This document shows positions 9,023-19,482 of a DNA stretch of 64,000 nucleotides, one piece after another. Numbering within the stretch: the first letter of the stretch is position 1; each line of letters opens with the position of its first letter. Origin of the DNA: an uncultured Methanobrevibacter sp. (GTDB lineage: Archaea; Methanobacteriota; Methanobacteria; Methanobacteriales; Methanobacteriaceae); assembly GCF_902764455.1 (NCBI RefSeq), contig NZ_CACWVY010000010.1, positions 45,609-109,608 on the forward strand, given 5' to 3'. The notes below the pieces were generated by a model. The model saw only the letters and a program-made list of their open reading frames with translations, was not told where the DNA came from and ran no database searches. Made by a program: the position numbers and the translations under genes.

Positions 9023-11026
9023 TTAGTTAATGTGGTTGTTCCATAAGTTGGTTGACTTGAAACCTACTTTAACGGTATATTTTTTATTTATTTTTAATAA
9101 GTTAACGTTAATTTTAGCCTGTCCTTTGCTGTCTGTTGTTTTGAAATAAGTTTTACCGTTAATTTTAAATTTGACTTTAACATGCTTTATTGCTTTTTTA
9201 TTTGCGTCTTTAAAGCTAACAACAAATTTTCCATTTTTACGTATTGTAGTTTTTGAAGCCTTAATAATTGGTTTTACTACTTTTACTTTTATGGATTTGG
9301 AAGTTCCTGTATATTTGTTTCCTTTGTAAATGACATTTACATTGAAAGTTTTAGGAGTATCTTTAATTTTAAAGCTTGCTATTCCTTCATAGTTAGTAGT
9401 GGCAGTATAAGTTTTACCTGATATTTTAAGGGATACTTTTTCTCCTTTAATGCCCTCATTATAACAGTTCACTAATTTTACGGATAATTTTTTGCTGCTT
9501 TTATAATATTTTGTAAAGTCCTTTGCAATCAATGTTGAGTATTTTGAATTCACATCCAATTGCAGTATCTGATTGTCAAGTTCTGCATAAACCACATCGT
9601 CAATGTCTGTTGGTTTGATATTGAATGTTGCAATGCCATTCACCAATTTTTTTGTAATTTTTTGTGAATTGGTGTAAACTGTAACTTCCAACGGAAGATT
9701 AATACTTTTATTTAATTTATGAACCTCTTTTGTTTCATTGTCAAAGTAATTGTTTAAATCCACAATTAAAACATTATTTTTGTTTTTATAGACAATGCCG
9801 TTATTTGATGTAAATGTCATAATCAGCCATCTGGAAGCATTGATTTTTTCAGGATGGTGATCACCGCTATGCGGAGAGTAATAATATGGACTTATATTGT
9901 TTTGACCCCACCAGCAGTATAGTACACTTGCATTGTCGTCTAATGAAATATCTCCATAATATTTGTCTTTAATAATGTAGTTTCCGACAATTGCACAGTT
10001 TTCCATGATAAGCTCGGTATCCTTATAATTATTAGCTACTACTCCATGATATCCTGCATGATTTTGTTCGATAATACTATTATAAACTTTTGTTATAACA
10101 TGCTGACCGCTTGGCGGTGCTAAAATTGCAGCTGCATAATATTTTACATCATTATATCCGAAATAACTATTGTTTATGACGGCATAATTATGATTACTTA
10201 TGGCTCCGGCAGTATAGTTTGTAGTTAAATATTCGAATCTGCAGTTGTTGATTGTTGCATTTCCAAGGTTTAACAAGGCAGCTGCTGAGTAAACTACAAA
10301 ATTATTTGAAAATATGCATCCGTCCAAATTTATTTTTCCGCCAGACGCAATACAGCATCCCACACTTTCTTTTGCAGTCATTATGTTTTTAGTAAAATTG
10401 GAATTTCTAATATTTGTTTCTCCCAGTGTGTAAATGACTCCTCCATATTGAAATGCAGTATTGTTTGTAAAACATGTATTTTCAATATTCAGTGTTCCGA
10501 AATTATTGTATATGGCGCCTCCATTTCTAAATCCTTGAGAATTGCTTAAAATACAATTTTTAATAGTAATTTGTCCGCCTTCATTATAAATTAGTCCACC
10601 ATTGTCAGTTAAATTACCGTTTGTTAATGTAAGATTAATTAAAGTTAATTTGCTGTTTGAATTCATTGTAAATAATCTTCCGGATAACTCACAGTCGATT
10701 ATTGTATTTTCTTTTGATTTACCGATAAGTGTAACAGATTTATTTAATGTAATATTTCTGTTGTTTTCACCTGCATATTTGCCTTCGTTTAAATATACTG
10801 TAGTGTCTTTCGAAGTGTAATCTATAGCATGTCTTAAGCTATTATAAGGATTTTCGGCACTTCCGTCTCCCGAATAATCATTGCCATTAGGTGAAATATA
10901 TGCTTCAAATGTATCTGAACTGGTAATATTGGTATTCTGGTTGTCTGTTGCACTAACTACGTTTATTGTAGTTATTATTGATAAGATTACTAAAAGTAAT
11001 AATATTTGTTTAAGTCGTCTATTCAT
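9023..11026 (-). CDS. Secreted adhesin-like protein: right-handed beta-helix plus Ig-like repeats, frame break near the C-terminus
   Basis: A 667-residue secreted protein. Residues 1-26 are a signal peptide. From about 35 (AYISPNGNDYSGDGS) to 390 runs a parallel beta-helix with repeated GGAIYN-, NNTAFQYGGVI- and NCxF-type rungs, as in pectate-lyase-like and Pmp-like surface proteins. From about 480 onward there are two Ig-like repeats. Reading as annotated it ends TNLWNNHIN, whereas the shifted frame over the same DNA gives SQPTYGTTTLTKKIKVVK and stops at 9001-9003. That is the typical end strand of these repeats, so a one-base error or mutation near 9050-9060 is likely. I chose ATG 11026 because GGAGGG lies just before it; the upstream in-frame ATG overlaps that ribosome binding site. 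Confidence 0.8.
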   Translation of the reverse strand: MNRRLKQILLLLVILSIITTINVVSATDNQNTNITSSDTFEAYISPNGNDYSGDGSAENPYNSLRHAIDYTSKDTTVYLNEGKYAGENNRNITLNKSVTLIGKSKENTIIDCELSGRLFTMNSNSKLTLINLTLTNGNLTDNGGLIYNEGGQITIKNCILSNSQGFRNGGAIYNNFGTLNIENTCFTNNTAFQYGGVIYTLGETNIRNSNFTKNIMTAKESVGCCIASGGKINLDGCIFSNNFVVYSAAALLNLGNATINNCRFEYLTTNYTAGAISNHNYAVINNSYFGYNDVKYYAAAILAPPSGQHVITKVYNSIIEQNHAGYHGVVANNYKDTELIMENCAIVGNYIIKDKYYGDISLDDNASVLYCWWGQNNISPYYYSPHSGDHHPEKINASRWLIMTFTSNNGIVYKNKNNVLIVDLNNYFDNETKEVHKLNKSINLPLEVTVYTNSQKITKKLVNGIATFNIKPTDIDDVVYAELDNQILQLDVNSKYSTLIAKDFTKYYKSSKKLSVKLVNCYNEGIKGEKVSLKISGKTYTATTNYEGIASFKIKDTPKTFNVNVIYKGNKYTGTSKSIKVKVVKPIIKASKTTIRKNGKFVVSFKDANKKAIKHVKVKFKINGKTYFKTTDSKGQAKINVNLLKINKKYTVKVGFKSTNLWNNHIN

Positions 11027-11173
11027 TTTACCCTCCATGTATAAGAATGTTCTTATCGATAGTAGTTTTGTAAAATAGAATTAATAAAGATATCTAAATG
11101 AATTTAACATTGATTTGTGATGGTAAATTTTTGGTGATAGGGTAAAGTAGAAAAAGGTTTAGAGAATTAATCT

Positions 11174-12241
11174 CTATTTACATACTTTTTCTATTCTTTT
11201 TCTAAGTCTTTCAACGGAATTTCCTAAGACAAGTGCGGTATACATTGCTCCTCCGGCTCCGGCACCTTCCTTAACAAATCCTTTCAGGTAATTTTTAAGC
11301 CCTTCATGTTCTGATTTTTCAAATTCAGGGTCTACAACATTGACGGTAATGCTATCGTCAATCTGTTTTAATATTCCAAAGAGGTCTGCAGTTTCATCAC
11401 CTGCAACAAAAACAGTTGTGGATAGGTTAATTCTTGAAAAATCAAAGTTAGGCTGAATTGATTTTACTATAGCACAAACTGCAGCCATTTGAGTCCCGCC
11501 GGCTAGAATAATTGGAATTTCTGATCCCAATACTATTCCTGACATTGCCGCAAGTGTAGGGTCTCCAACTGCTCCGATAGCCTGCATTGCATCGATGTCA
11601 TCTGTTTCAGGGTCAAGGCCAGCATTTTTAAGTCCTTCATCAACACATTTTGTTTTCATGTCATGAGGATTATGAGGCATGCTGCCGCTCACTTTTTCAT
11701 TTGCATCATAGCCAAGTGCTCTCAAAACTCCTAAAGCGGTGGTTGTTCCTGCTGCAATGCTTTCGCCAATAATCAGCATTTCGTGTCTTCTTGATAATTC
11801 GGCACCTAAATCCTTTGCATTTTCAAATATTTCAAGAGGATTCAAGACTCCTTTCCCGGTTCTTATGTCTCTTCCATAGTCTTTTCCAAGATTTACATAT
11901 TCAACGTCAGGTTTTATTTTAGACCCTGCATCAACAATAACAAATGGGATATTTGCAAGTTGTAGTGCTGCTTTGGTAAGTCTTGCAGGGGTCGGTGCAG
12001 CAGCATCTCCAACTACTGTTTCAGCTGGAGCTTCACAGCATCTTACTTCACCTAAAATCATGAATTCCGCATCTGAAGCTGGGGTGTATTCAGTTAAGTC
12101 TGCTGAAGGACCTGCACCGGAAATTCCATCTATCAATGAAGTTTCTGTTGTACCGATTGTAAGTAAAAATACCGGATCATCACATTCCTGTAACCTTTTT
12201 GTGAGTTCATCTGATCCGTAAGTTTTAATTCCTTCAATCAT
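11174..12241 (-). CDS. CobT-like nicotinate-nucleotide phosphoribosyltransferase family protein
   Basis: This 355-residue protein belongs to the archaeal branch (TIGR00303 type) of the nicotinate mononucleotide:5,6-dimethylbenzimidazole phosphoribosyltransferase family, which activates the lower base of corrinoids. It has the Gly-rich family features GISGAGPSADLTEYTPASD early, SMPHNPHDMK in the middle, and LAGGTQMAAV with a C-terminal GAGAGGAMY loop. The true base in methanogens is often not dimethylbenzimidazole, so the substrate is uncertain. I chose ATG 12241 over GTG 12250 because GGGTGA forms the ribosome binding site. It overlaps the upstream unknown gene by 8 bases, implying translational coupling. 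Confidence 0.8.
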   Translation of the reverse strand: MIEGIKTYGSDELTKRLQECDDPVFLLTIGTTETSLIDGISGAGPSADLTEYTPASDAEFMILGEVRCCEAPAETVVGDAAAPTPARLTKAALQLANIPFVIVDAGSKIKPDVEYVNLGKDYGRDIRTGKGVLNPLEIFENAKDLGAELSRRHEMLIIGESIAAGTTTALGVLRALGYDANEKVSGSMPHNPHDMKTKCVDEGLKNAGLDPETDDIDAMQAIGAVGDPTLAAMSGIVLGSEIPIILAGGTQMAAVCAIVKSIQPNFDFSRINLSTTVFVAGDETADLFGILKQIDDSITVNVVDPEFEKSEHEGLKNYLKGFVKEGAGAGGAMYTALVLGNSVERLRKRIEKVCK

Positions 12242-12752
12242 TATTTTCACCCTGTTTTTTCAATAAGTCAATAATAATTTTATTCTGATTAATAATCTTT
12301 TTATTCTGAAGCATGATTTTCTTTAACATTTCCATTTCCGGAAGTTCATCATCCCTATAGAATTCCTTACCGTCCCTTGCTCTTGGAGGAATCTTGATTT
12401 GGTCTTTTGGAGGAAGTGCTGTTTCATCTTGCACAGGTTTTTCATCTGACCTTGGAGGTATAACTCCTCTTGAAGCGCTGTCCTCATTTGAAATAAAGTC
12501 AACATATCTGTGTGTTACCTTATTTTTTGACCTTTCATCAAGCAATTCCATCAGTCTGTCGTCTACTTCCTTAACACCGTGAAGTTCTTCCTGTTCTACC
12601 TCGTGGAGCAACCTTTTTTGAATATTGTATGCATTGTAAATTGGAATTCCACGGGTTTCACATTCATTTTTGAACATATCGTGGATGTTAATGTCTCCGG
12701 TTAATTTTTTTACTCGTTTCTGTTCTGGAGTATTTGCACTATAAAATCCCAT
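12234..12752 (-). CDS. Conserved-looking hypothetical protein with C-terminal coiled coil
   Basis: A 172-residue hydrophilic protein I do not recognise. Residues 1-85 are mixed helical (MGFYSANTPEQKRVKKL...). Residues 90-130 are Pro-rich and charged with paired PPR/PPK motifs (VIPPRSDEK, LPPKDQIKIPPRARDG). Residues 135-168 form a probable coiled coil rich in Lys, Asn and Ile. No signal peptide or membrane segment. It is translated just ahead of, and overlapping, the CobT-like gene, which suggests joint expression. The function is unknown. Confidence 0.65.
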   Translation of the reverse strand: MGFYSANTPEQKRVKKLTGDINIHDMFKNECETRGIPIYNAYNIQKRLLHEVEQEELHGVKEVDDRLMELLDERSKNKVTHRYVDFISNEDSASRGVIPPRSDEKPVQDETALPPKDQIKIPPRARDGKEFYRDDELPEMEMLKKIMLQNKKIINQNKIIIDLLKKQGENND

Positions 12753-12833
12753 ATTTTCACTTATGTTTTTTAAATTAAAAAAATATTTTTATATTTTAAT
12801 TATTAAATATTATGTATTAAATAAATTTTTTAG

Positions 12834-14432
<1,599 letters not shown>

Positions 14433-14477
14433 TTTTTTTGGTTAACTATAATAAAAATATAATTTATATTTAAACAT

Positions 14478-15029
14478 ATGATAACATTTATAACTGGTAA
14501 CGAACATAAAGTAAAAGAAGCAGAGAATATTTTCAAAGATTATGACATTAACTTAAAGCATATTGATTTAGGTTACGAAGAACCTCAGGGAACTCTTGAG
14601 GAAGTGGCTATATCAGGCGCAAAATATGCTTGTCATGAACTTGACTGTCCTGTGATTGTAGAAGATGCTGGTTTATTCATTAGAGCTTTAAATGGATTTC
14701 CGGGGACATATTCACATTATGTTCAGGATACTATTGGAAATCAGGGAATTTTAAAGCTATTGAAAGATACTGATGACCGTTATGCCGAATTCAGGTCAGT
14801 TATTGGGTATTGTGCTCCCAATTCTGAGCCCAAGACTTTTTTAGGCAAGGTCGTAGGTGAAATCGCAGTTGAAGAAAGAGGAGATTTAGGATTTGCTTTT
14901 GATCCTTTGTTTTATGTTCCTAGTGAAGGTAAGACATTTGGAGAACTTACAACTGATGAGAAAAACCAATTTTCACATAGAAAAAATTCATTAAAGAAAT
15001 TTATAGAATGGTATTCTAGTCAAGAGTAG
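14478..15029 (+). CDS. XTP/dITP pyrophosphatase (HAM1/RdgB family)
   Basis: A 183-residue house-cleaning enzyme that hydrolyses non-canonical purine nucleotides (XTP, ITP, dITP) to monophosphates. Family motifs are intact: [12 protein letters not shown] at the N-terminus, IVEDAGLFI in the middle, [13 protein letters not shown] and [11 protein letters not shown] near the end. The ATG at 14478 follows an AT-rich TATA-like region (TTTATATTTAAAC) with no ribosome binding site, so the mRNA may be nearly leaderless. It lies between kae1-bud32 and rps15 on the same strand. Confidence 0.92.
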   Translation: MITFITGNEHKVKEAENIFKDYDINLKHIDLGYEEPQGTLEEVAISGAKYACHELDCPVIVEDAGLFIRALNGFPGTYSHYVQDTIGNQGILKLLKDTDDRYAEFRSVIGYCAPNSEPKTFLGKVVGEIAVEERGDLGFAFDPLFYVPSEGKTFGELTTDEKNQFSHRKNSLKKFIEWYSSQE

Positions 15030-15088
15030 GATTATTTTCTGTTTATTGGGCTTATTTAAGATTTAATAAATTTAAAGAGGTTTATATT

Positions 15089-15487
15089 ATGGCAAGACCA
15101 GAATGGGTAACTTATAGTGACGAAGAAATTGAAGAAATGATTTTAAAATTTAACAGAGAAGGTAAAAGTACTTCTGAAATAGGTATTGTATTAAGAGACC
15201 AATACGGAATTCCATCCGTTAAAGATGTAACTGGTGAAAGAATCACTGAAATTTTAAGAAGAAACGGTCAAGATGGAGAATACCCAGAAGACTTATTAAA
15301 CTTAATTAAAAGAGCTGTTAACATCAGAGATCACTTAGAAGAAAACCCTAAAGACTTACACTCAAAAAGAGGTTTAACTATTATCGAATCCAGAATCAGA
15401 AGATTAGCTTCTTACTATGTAAGTGAAGGTAGATTACCAGAAGGTTGGAGATATAATCCAAAAGAAGCAGCACTCCTTGTTAAATAG
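15089..15487 (+). CDS. rps15: 30S ribosomal protein S15 (eukaryotic S13e type)
   Basis: A 132-residue archaeal S15P that binds 16S rRNA in the small-subunit platform. The N-terminal extension ([18 protein letters not shown]) and the C-terminal [14 protein letters not shown] are typical of the archaeal/eukaryotic form. AAAGAGGT precedes the ATG at 15089. The stop overlaps the start of the downstream DHH nuclease gene, an arrangement common in Euryarchaeota. Confidence 0.96.
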   Translation: MARPEWVTYSDEEIEEMILKFNREGKSTSEIGIVLRDQYGIPSVKDVTGERITEILRRNGQDGEYPEDLLNLIKRAVNIRDHLEENPKDLHSKRGLTIIESRIRRLASYYVSEGRLPEGWRYNPKEAALLVK

Positions 15488-16811
15488 AGCTAGTGAAGCT
15501 ACTGATATGCTCAATGAGCATATTGAAAAAGATTCAGTTATAAGATTAATTTCTCATAACGATGCTGATGGAATTTCAGCCGCAGCAGTTATAGCTAATG
15601 CTTTAGCTGAAGAAGATGTTCAATTCCATACTACTATTGTCCCACGTCTCAAAGAAGATATGGTAAATCAGCTCAGAAGTGAAAAATATGATTTATTTAT
15701 CTTCTCTGATATGGGAAGTCCTTTCATTAAGGAATTTAACACTTATAAACATGATGTTATTGTTGCAGATCACCATCAGGTAGATGGTACCGAAAGTGAA
15801 AGCAATGTAGTCCACATCAATCCTCACCTTTTCGGTGTTGATGGAAGTAAAGATTTGTGCGGTGCAGGTTCTGCCTATCTGGCTATTCGTGATTTGGACA
15901 AAAAACACCTTGCACATTTGGCTTTAGTTGGTGCATTTGGTGATATGCAGGGTCAAAGCGGTTTTACAGGTGTTAATAAGTTGATTCTTGATGATGCACT
16001 TCAAAGCGGTAATCTTGAAATTCATGAGGATTTAAAGATTGTTTCCAAATCAACCGAACCGATTTTTAAATCTCTGGCTTATACCTTTTCACCACCTCTT
16101 CCCGGAATCAGCGGAGATTTGGATGGCGCCCGTGAGTTTTTAGAAAGAATGAATTTGTCTTATGGTATTAAATTCACCGATTTGGAAGATGAAGAAAAGG
16201 ACTTGCTTAAAGATGCTTTAATCACCATCAATCCTGAAATTTTCGGTGACTGTTATACAGTTGCAAAACAGGTACCTATGCTTCGTGATTTGGAAGAATA
16301 TTCCTATATTCTAGATGCATGCGGTAAAAATAAAAAACAGGGTTTAGGTTTAAGCATTGCCTTAGGCGAAAAGGATCAGGCTTTGGATGCGGCATTAAGA
16401 TTGCAGCGCCAATATCGTGACCAGATTGTCAAAGGTCTTGAATGGGTTAAAAAGGAAGGTGCTCAGCAATTAAACTCAATACAATATCTCTACAGTGAAG
16501 ATAAGGTATTGAAATCTGTAATGGGTACTATTGCAAGTATCGGATTATCTGTTGAACTGTTGGATAATTCAAAACCTGTAATTGGCATGTCAAGACTTCA
16601 CAAGGACATTAAGATTTCCGGAAGGACAACAAGGGACATGGTTGCAAATGGTGTTAATTTAGGAAAGGCATTAAAGGATTCTTCCAATAATTTCGGTGGT
16701 ACTGGAGGAGGCCACGACATTGCGGCCGGAGCCATGATACCATATGAAAGTAAGGATAATTTCTTGCACATTCTAGATGAAATGGTTGAATATCAATTAA
16801 GTGGTGAATAA
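15477..16811 (+). CDS. RecJ-like DHH-family single-strand exonuclease (GAN-type)
   Basis: A 444-residue DHH/DHHA1 phosphoesterase of the archaeal RecJ/GAN group, which degrades single-stranded nucleic acid and in some archaea binds the GINS complex of the replisome. Motifs: SHNDADG (metal site, DHH motif I), SDMGSP (II), DHHQVDG (III), GAFGDMQGQ (IV), and C-terminal [12 protein letters not shown] of the DHHA1 domain. The start is uncertain. A GTG at 15423 would overlap S15 by 65 bases; I prefer TTG 15477 ([12 protein letters not shown]), which fits the family N-terminus and overlaps S15 by 11 bases. ATG 15507 is a third option. Confidence 0.85.
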   Translation: MLNRASEATDMLNEHIEKDSVIRLISHNDADGISAAAVIANALAEEDVQFHTTIVPRLKEDMVNQLRSEKYDLFIFSDMGSPFIKEFNTYKHDVIVADHHQVDGTESESNVVHINPHLFGVDGSKDLCGAGSAYLAIRDLDKKHLAHLALVGAFGDMQGQSGFTGVNKLILDDALQSGNLEIHEDLKIVSKSTEPIFKSLAYTFSPPLPGISGDLDGAREFLERMNLSYGIKFTDLEDEEKDLLKDALITINPEIFGDCYTVAKQVPMLRDLEEYSYILDACGKNKKQGLGLSIALGEKDQALDAALRLQRQYRDQIVKGLEWVKKEGAQQLNSIQYLYSEDKVLKSVMGTIASIGLSVELLDNSKPVIGMSRLHKDIKISGRTTRDMVANGVNLGKALKDSSNNFGGTGGGHDIAAGAMIPYESKDNFLHILDEMVEYQLSGE

Positions 16812-16812
16812 C

Positions 16813-18000
16813 ATGTTTTTAACAAATGAAGAACAACAAATGTGTGACGGGGAATTTGGAGAAACTATTAGAAAAAGTATGGATATCCTTGTTGCTTTAG
16901 GAGATATCTATGGAGCTTCTAAATTAGTCGACATTACTTCTGCACAGGTATCTGGTGTTTCTTATAAAACTATTGGGGATGCCGGTTTGGAATATCTTGA
17001 AGATTTGGCTTTGGACGGATCTGGAAAAGCTAGCGTTAATGCATCACTCAATCCGCCTGGAACTGATTTGGACAACTGGGAAAAATTAGGTTTTCCAAAG
17101 GATTTTGCAGTCAAGCAAAACCAGATTGTAGATGCCTATGCAAATCTGGGAATTTCCAAGACATGCACATGTACACCATACTTGGTAGGTAATGTTCCAA
17201 GATTCCGAGACCATGTGTCCTGGTCAGAATCATCTGCTGTTGCTTATGTTAATTCAGTTATCGGTGCTAGAACCAATCGTGAAGGAGGTCCTGCAGCTCT
17301 TGCAGCAGCAATTGTTGGAAAAACTCCATTATACGGTTTCCATTTAGCTGAAAACAGACAGGCCAATTTGGTTGTTAATGTCAGCTGTGAACTTAAGGGT
17401 GCTGATTTCGGTGCATTAGGTTACATTATCGGTAAATTTGTTGGAGGAGGAGTTCCTTACTTCAAACTTCAAAACACTCCCAACAACAATGACTTAAAAA
17501 CTCTCGGTGCAGCTCTTGCATCATCAGGTTCTGTTGCACTTTACCATATGGAAAATGTAACTCCTGAAGCCAATCTGATTAACAGTGACGAAATTGAGGA
17601 TATAATGTTTATATCTGAAAATGAAATTGAGGAAACCCGTCAAAAGTTATCAACTACTGACAGACAACCTGATTTAATCTGTTTGGGATGTCCTCACGCA
17701 TCACTTGAAGAAATTAAACAAGTGGCTGATATTGTACAGGGAAAAAGCATTAAAAATAAATTATGGATTTGCACATCTGTTAGTGTAAAAGCAACCGCTG
17801 ACAGAATGGGTTACACAAAAACCATTGAAAATGCAGGCGGAAACGTAGTATGTGACACCTGTATGGTTGTGGCTCCTATTGAAGATATGGGCTTTGAAGT
17901 AATCGGTGTGAATTCAGCTAAAGCAGCAAACTATGTTCCATCAATGTGTGGACTTGATGTTGTTTATAATGATGTAGAAAATCTTATTCAATTCGAATAA
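16813..18000 (+). CDS. Aconitase X (DUF521); phosphomevalonate dehydratase large subunit
   Basis: A 395-residue aconitase X family protein. In archaea the large subunit pairs with a DUF126 small subunit to dehydrate 5-phosphomevalonate to trans-anhydromevalonate 5-phosphate in the modified mevalonate pathway for isoprenoid lipids. Conserved parts include [11 protein letters not shown] (Cys cluster for Fe-S), [24 protein letters not shown] and [11 protein letters not shown]. The small subunit is not in this window. Start ATG 16813 is set by GGTGA five bases upstream; the GTGs at 16801 and 16804 overlap it. The start lies 1 base after the recJ-like stop, so the genes are probably co-transcribed. 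Confidence 0.88.
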   Translation: MFLTNEEQQMCDGEFGETIRKSMDILVALGDIYGASKLVDITSAQVSGVSYKTIGDAGLEYLEDLALDGSGKASVNASLNPPGTDLDNWEKLGFPKDFAVKQNQIVDAYANLGISKTCTCTPYLVGNVPRFRDHVSWSESSAVAYVNSVIGARTNREGGPAALAAAIVGKTPLYGFHLAENRQANLVVNVSCELKGADFGALGYIIGKFVGGGVPYFKLQNTPNNNDLKTLGAALASSGSVALYHMENVTPEANLINSDEIEDIMFISENEIEETRQKLSTTDRQPDLICLGCPHASLEEIKQVADIVQGKSIKNKLWICTSVSVKATADRMGYTKTIENAGGNVVCDTCMVVAPIEDMGFEVIGVNSAKAANYVPSMCGLDVVYNDVENLIQFE

Positions 18001-18096
18001 GGTTTTTCCAATTCTTTTTTTTCAAAAACTATTAAACTTTAAATTACATAAAAATTATAAATTATACTAATAGAAATTTTAGAGGAAGACTTTTTT

Positions 18097-19482
18097 ATGA
18101 ATTATTTAGTTGTTGGTGCTGGAAATGCAAGTCGGCCTGTTGCACGATTACTTAATTATTTAGGCCATAAAGTTGTAATAACTGATTTAAAAGATATTTC
18201 AGAATTTAAAATTGAATTTCAAAGAAGTTTAATTGAAATGGAAAAGGAAGGTGTTATTCTCGACTTGCCAAATAAAGACCCTTCAGTTGAAGGTTTTGAT
18301 GCAGTTTATATGCCTCCAACTTTACCCGAAACAGCTCCAATTGCTAAAAAAGTCAAAAACTCAGATTTAAAGATTTTAACCAACGAAGAATTTTCCAGAA
18401 TGGTAAATGATTTAATTCCAGTGGATATTATTGGAATTACAGGAACCATGGGAAAAACAACAACTACTTTTATCACAACCAGCCTATTCAAGCAGGCTGG
18501 CTATAATGTATGGTCATGTTCCTCATTAGTAAATAACCTTGTTTCAGAAGCTATCATTGATGGAATCGTTAAAGGCAAGGCTCAGGATTGTGACATTGCT
18601 ATATTTGAACTTCCTCACGGTACAATCGGTCTTTTGGACAGACTGGATATTAAGATTGGTCTTTTAACCAATATTGCTGAAGACCATCTCTCTGAATTCG
18701 GAGGATCACTTGAAAGATACCAGCAGCGTAAACTTGTCCTTCAGGCCATGAGTGAAACTTTTATAGCCAACAATTCCTGCCGTGACATCATAGAAAGCGT
18801 CAGGGATGATGTGATATTCTATGCTTTAGATGAGGATGTTGATTTCAGAGGAACTGTCGGCGATAAATCATTAACAATCAAATCAAAGGATGATGAATTT
18901 ACAACTCCATTTAATATGATGAGCTATTTCTTTGAAAACTCTGTTGCAGCATCAGCGGTTGCATTAACATATGGAGTTAAAAAGGAAGATATTATAGATG
19001 CACTGACAGTATTTAAAGGATTGCCTGCACACATGGAGGATGTAGGTGACTATAACGGAAGAAAAGTAATTCTCGATTCCGCATTTTTATATGATGGAAT
19101 GAAAATAACCCTTGATTACTTCAAGGATGAAAGTGTAGTATTATTTTTAGATCATTTTGATACATTATCCGTTAGGGATAAGGCTGAAGTAGGAGAACTC
19201 GTAAGCGGATATGATATTAAAGTAGTTATTGCAAGCGGATTCAACGAAGTCACTCAGGAAGTTGAAATGGAAGCCGCTCAGGAAATTTTGGATGCAATAA
19301 CCAATCCGAACATTGAAAAGGTAGCAGTTGAAAATATTGAGATAGCCGCATGTGAAACCTTTAAATATTCAGTTCCTGGAGACATTATCCTCCACATGGG
19401 ACCTCTTATAGCATATGACAGGATTACCACAGTTGATAAAATCATGAAAGGACTTGAAAAGGGGAGTAAAATATATGAATAA
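18097..19482 (+). CDS. Mur ligase family protein 1 (probable pseudomurein peptide ligase)
   Basis: A 461-residue Mur ligase-like ATP-dependent amide synthase. The N-terminal Rossmann domain begins VVGAGNASRPVARLL. The ATP-binding P-loop is GITGTMGKTTT at residues 113-123. The central domain has the family NIAEDHL motif and the C-terminal domain SGFNE plus GPLIAYDR. Methanobacteriales build pseudomurein with Mur-like ligases rather than the bacterial set, so peptide assembly on a UDP- or lipid-linked precursor is the likely role (inference). The P-loop reads GTMGKT rather than the usual GTNGKT. The next Mur ligase gene overlaps its end by 8 bases. Confidence 0.85.
   Translation: MNYLVVGAGNASRPVARLLNYLGHKVVITDLKDISEFKIEFQRSLIEMEKEGVILDLPNKDPSVEGFDAVYMPPTLPETAPIAKKVKNSDLKILTNEEFSRMVNDLIPVDIIGITGTMGKTTTTFITTSLFKQAGYNVWSCSSLVNNLVSEAIIDGIVKGKAQDCDIAIFELPHGTIGLLDRLDIKIGLLTNIAEDHLSEFGGSLERYQQRKLVLQAMSETFIANNSCRDIIESVRDDVIFYALDEDVDFRGTVGDKSLTIKSKDDEFTTPFNMMSYFFENSVAASAVALTYGVKKEDIIDALTVFKGLPAHMEDVGDYNGRKVILDSAFLYDGMKITLDYFKDESVVLFLDHFDTLSVRDKAEVGELVSGYDIKVVIASGFNEVTQEVEMEAAQEILDAITNPNIEKVAVENIEIAACETFKYSVPGDIILHMGPLIAYDRITTVDKIMKGLEKGSKIYE

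Noticed and set aside
15423..15477. GTG at 15423 as the start of the RecJ-like gene
   Set aside because: It would overlap S15 by 65 bases and add residues not seen in the family; TTG 15477 fits better.
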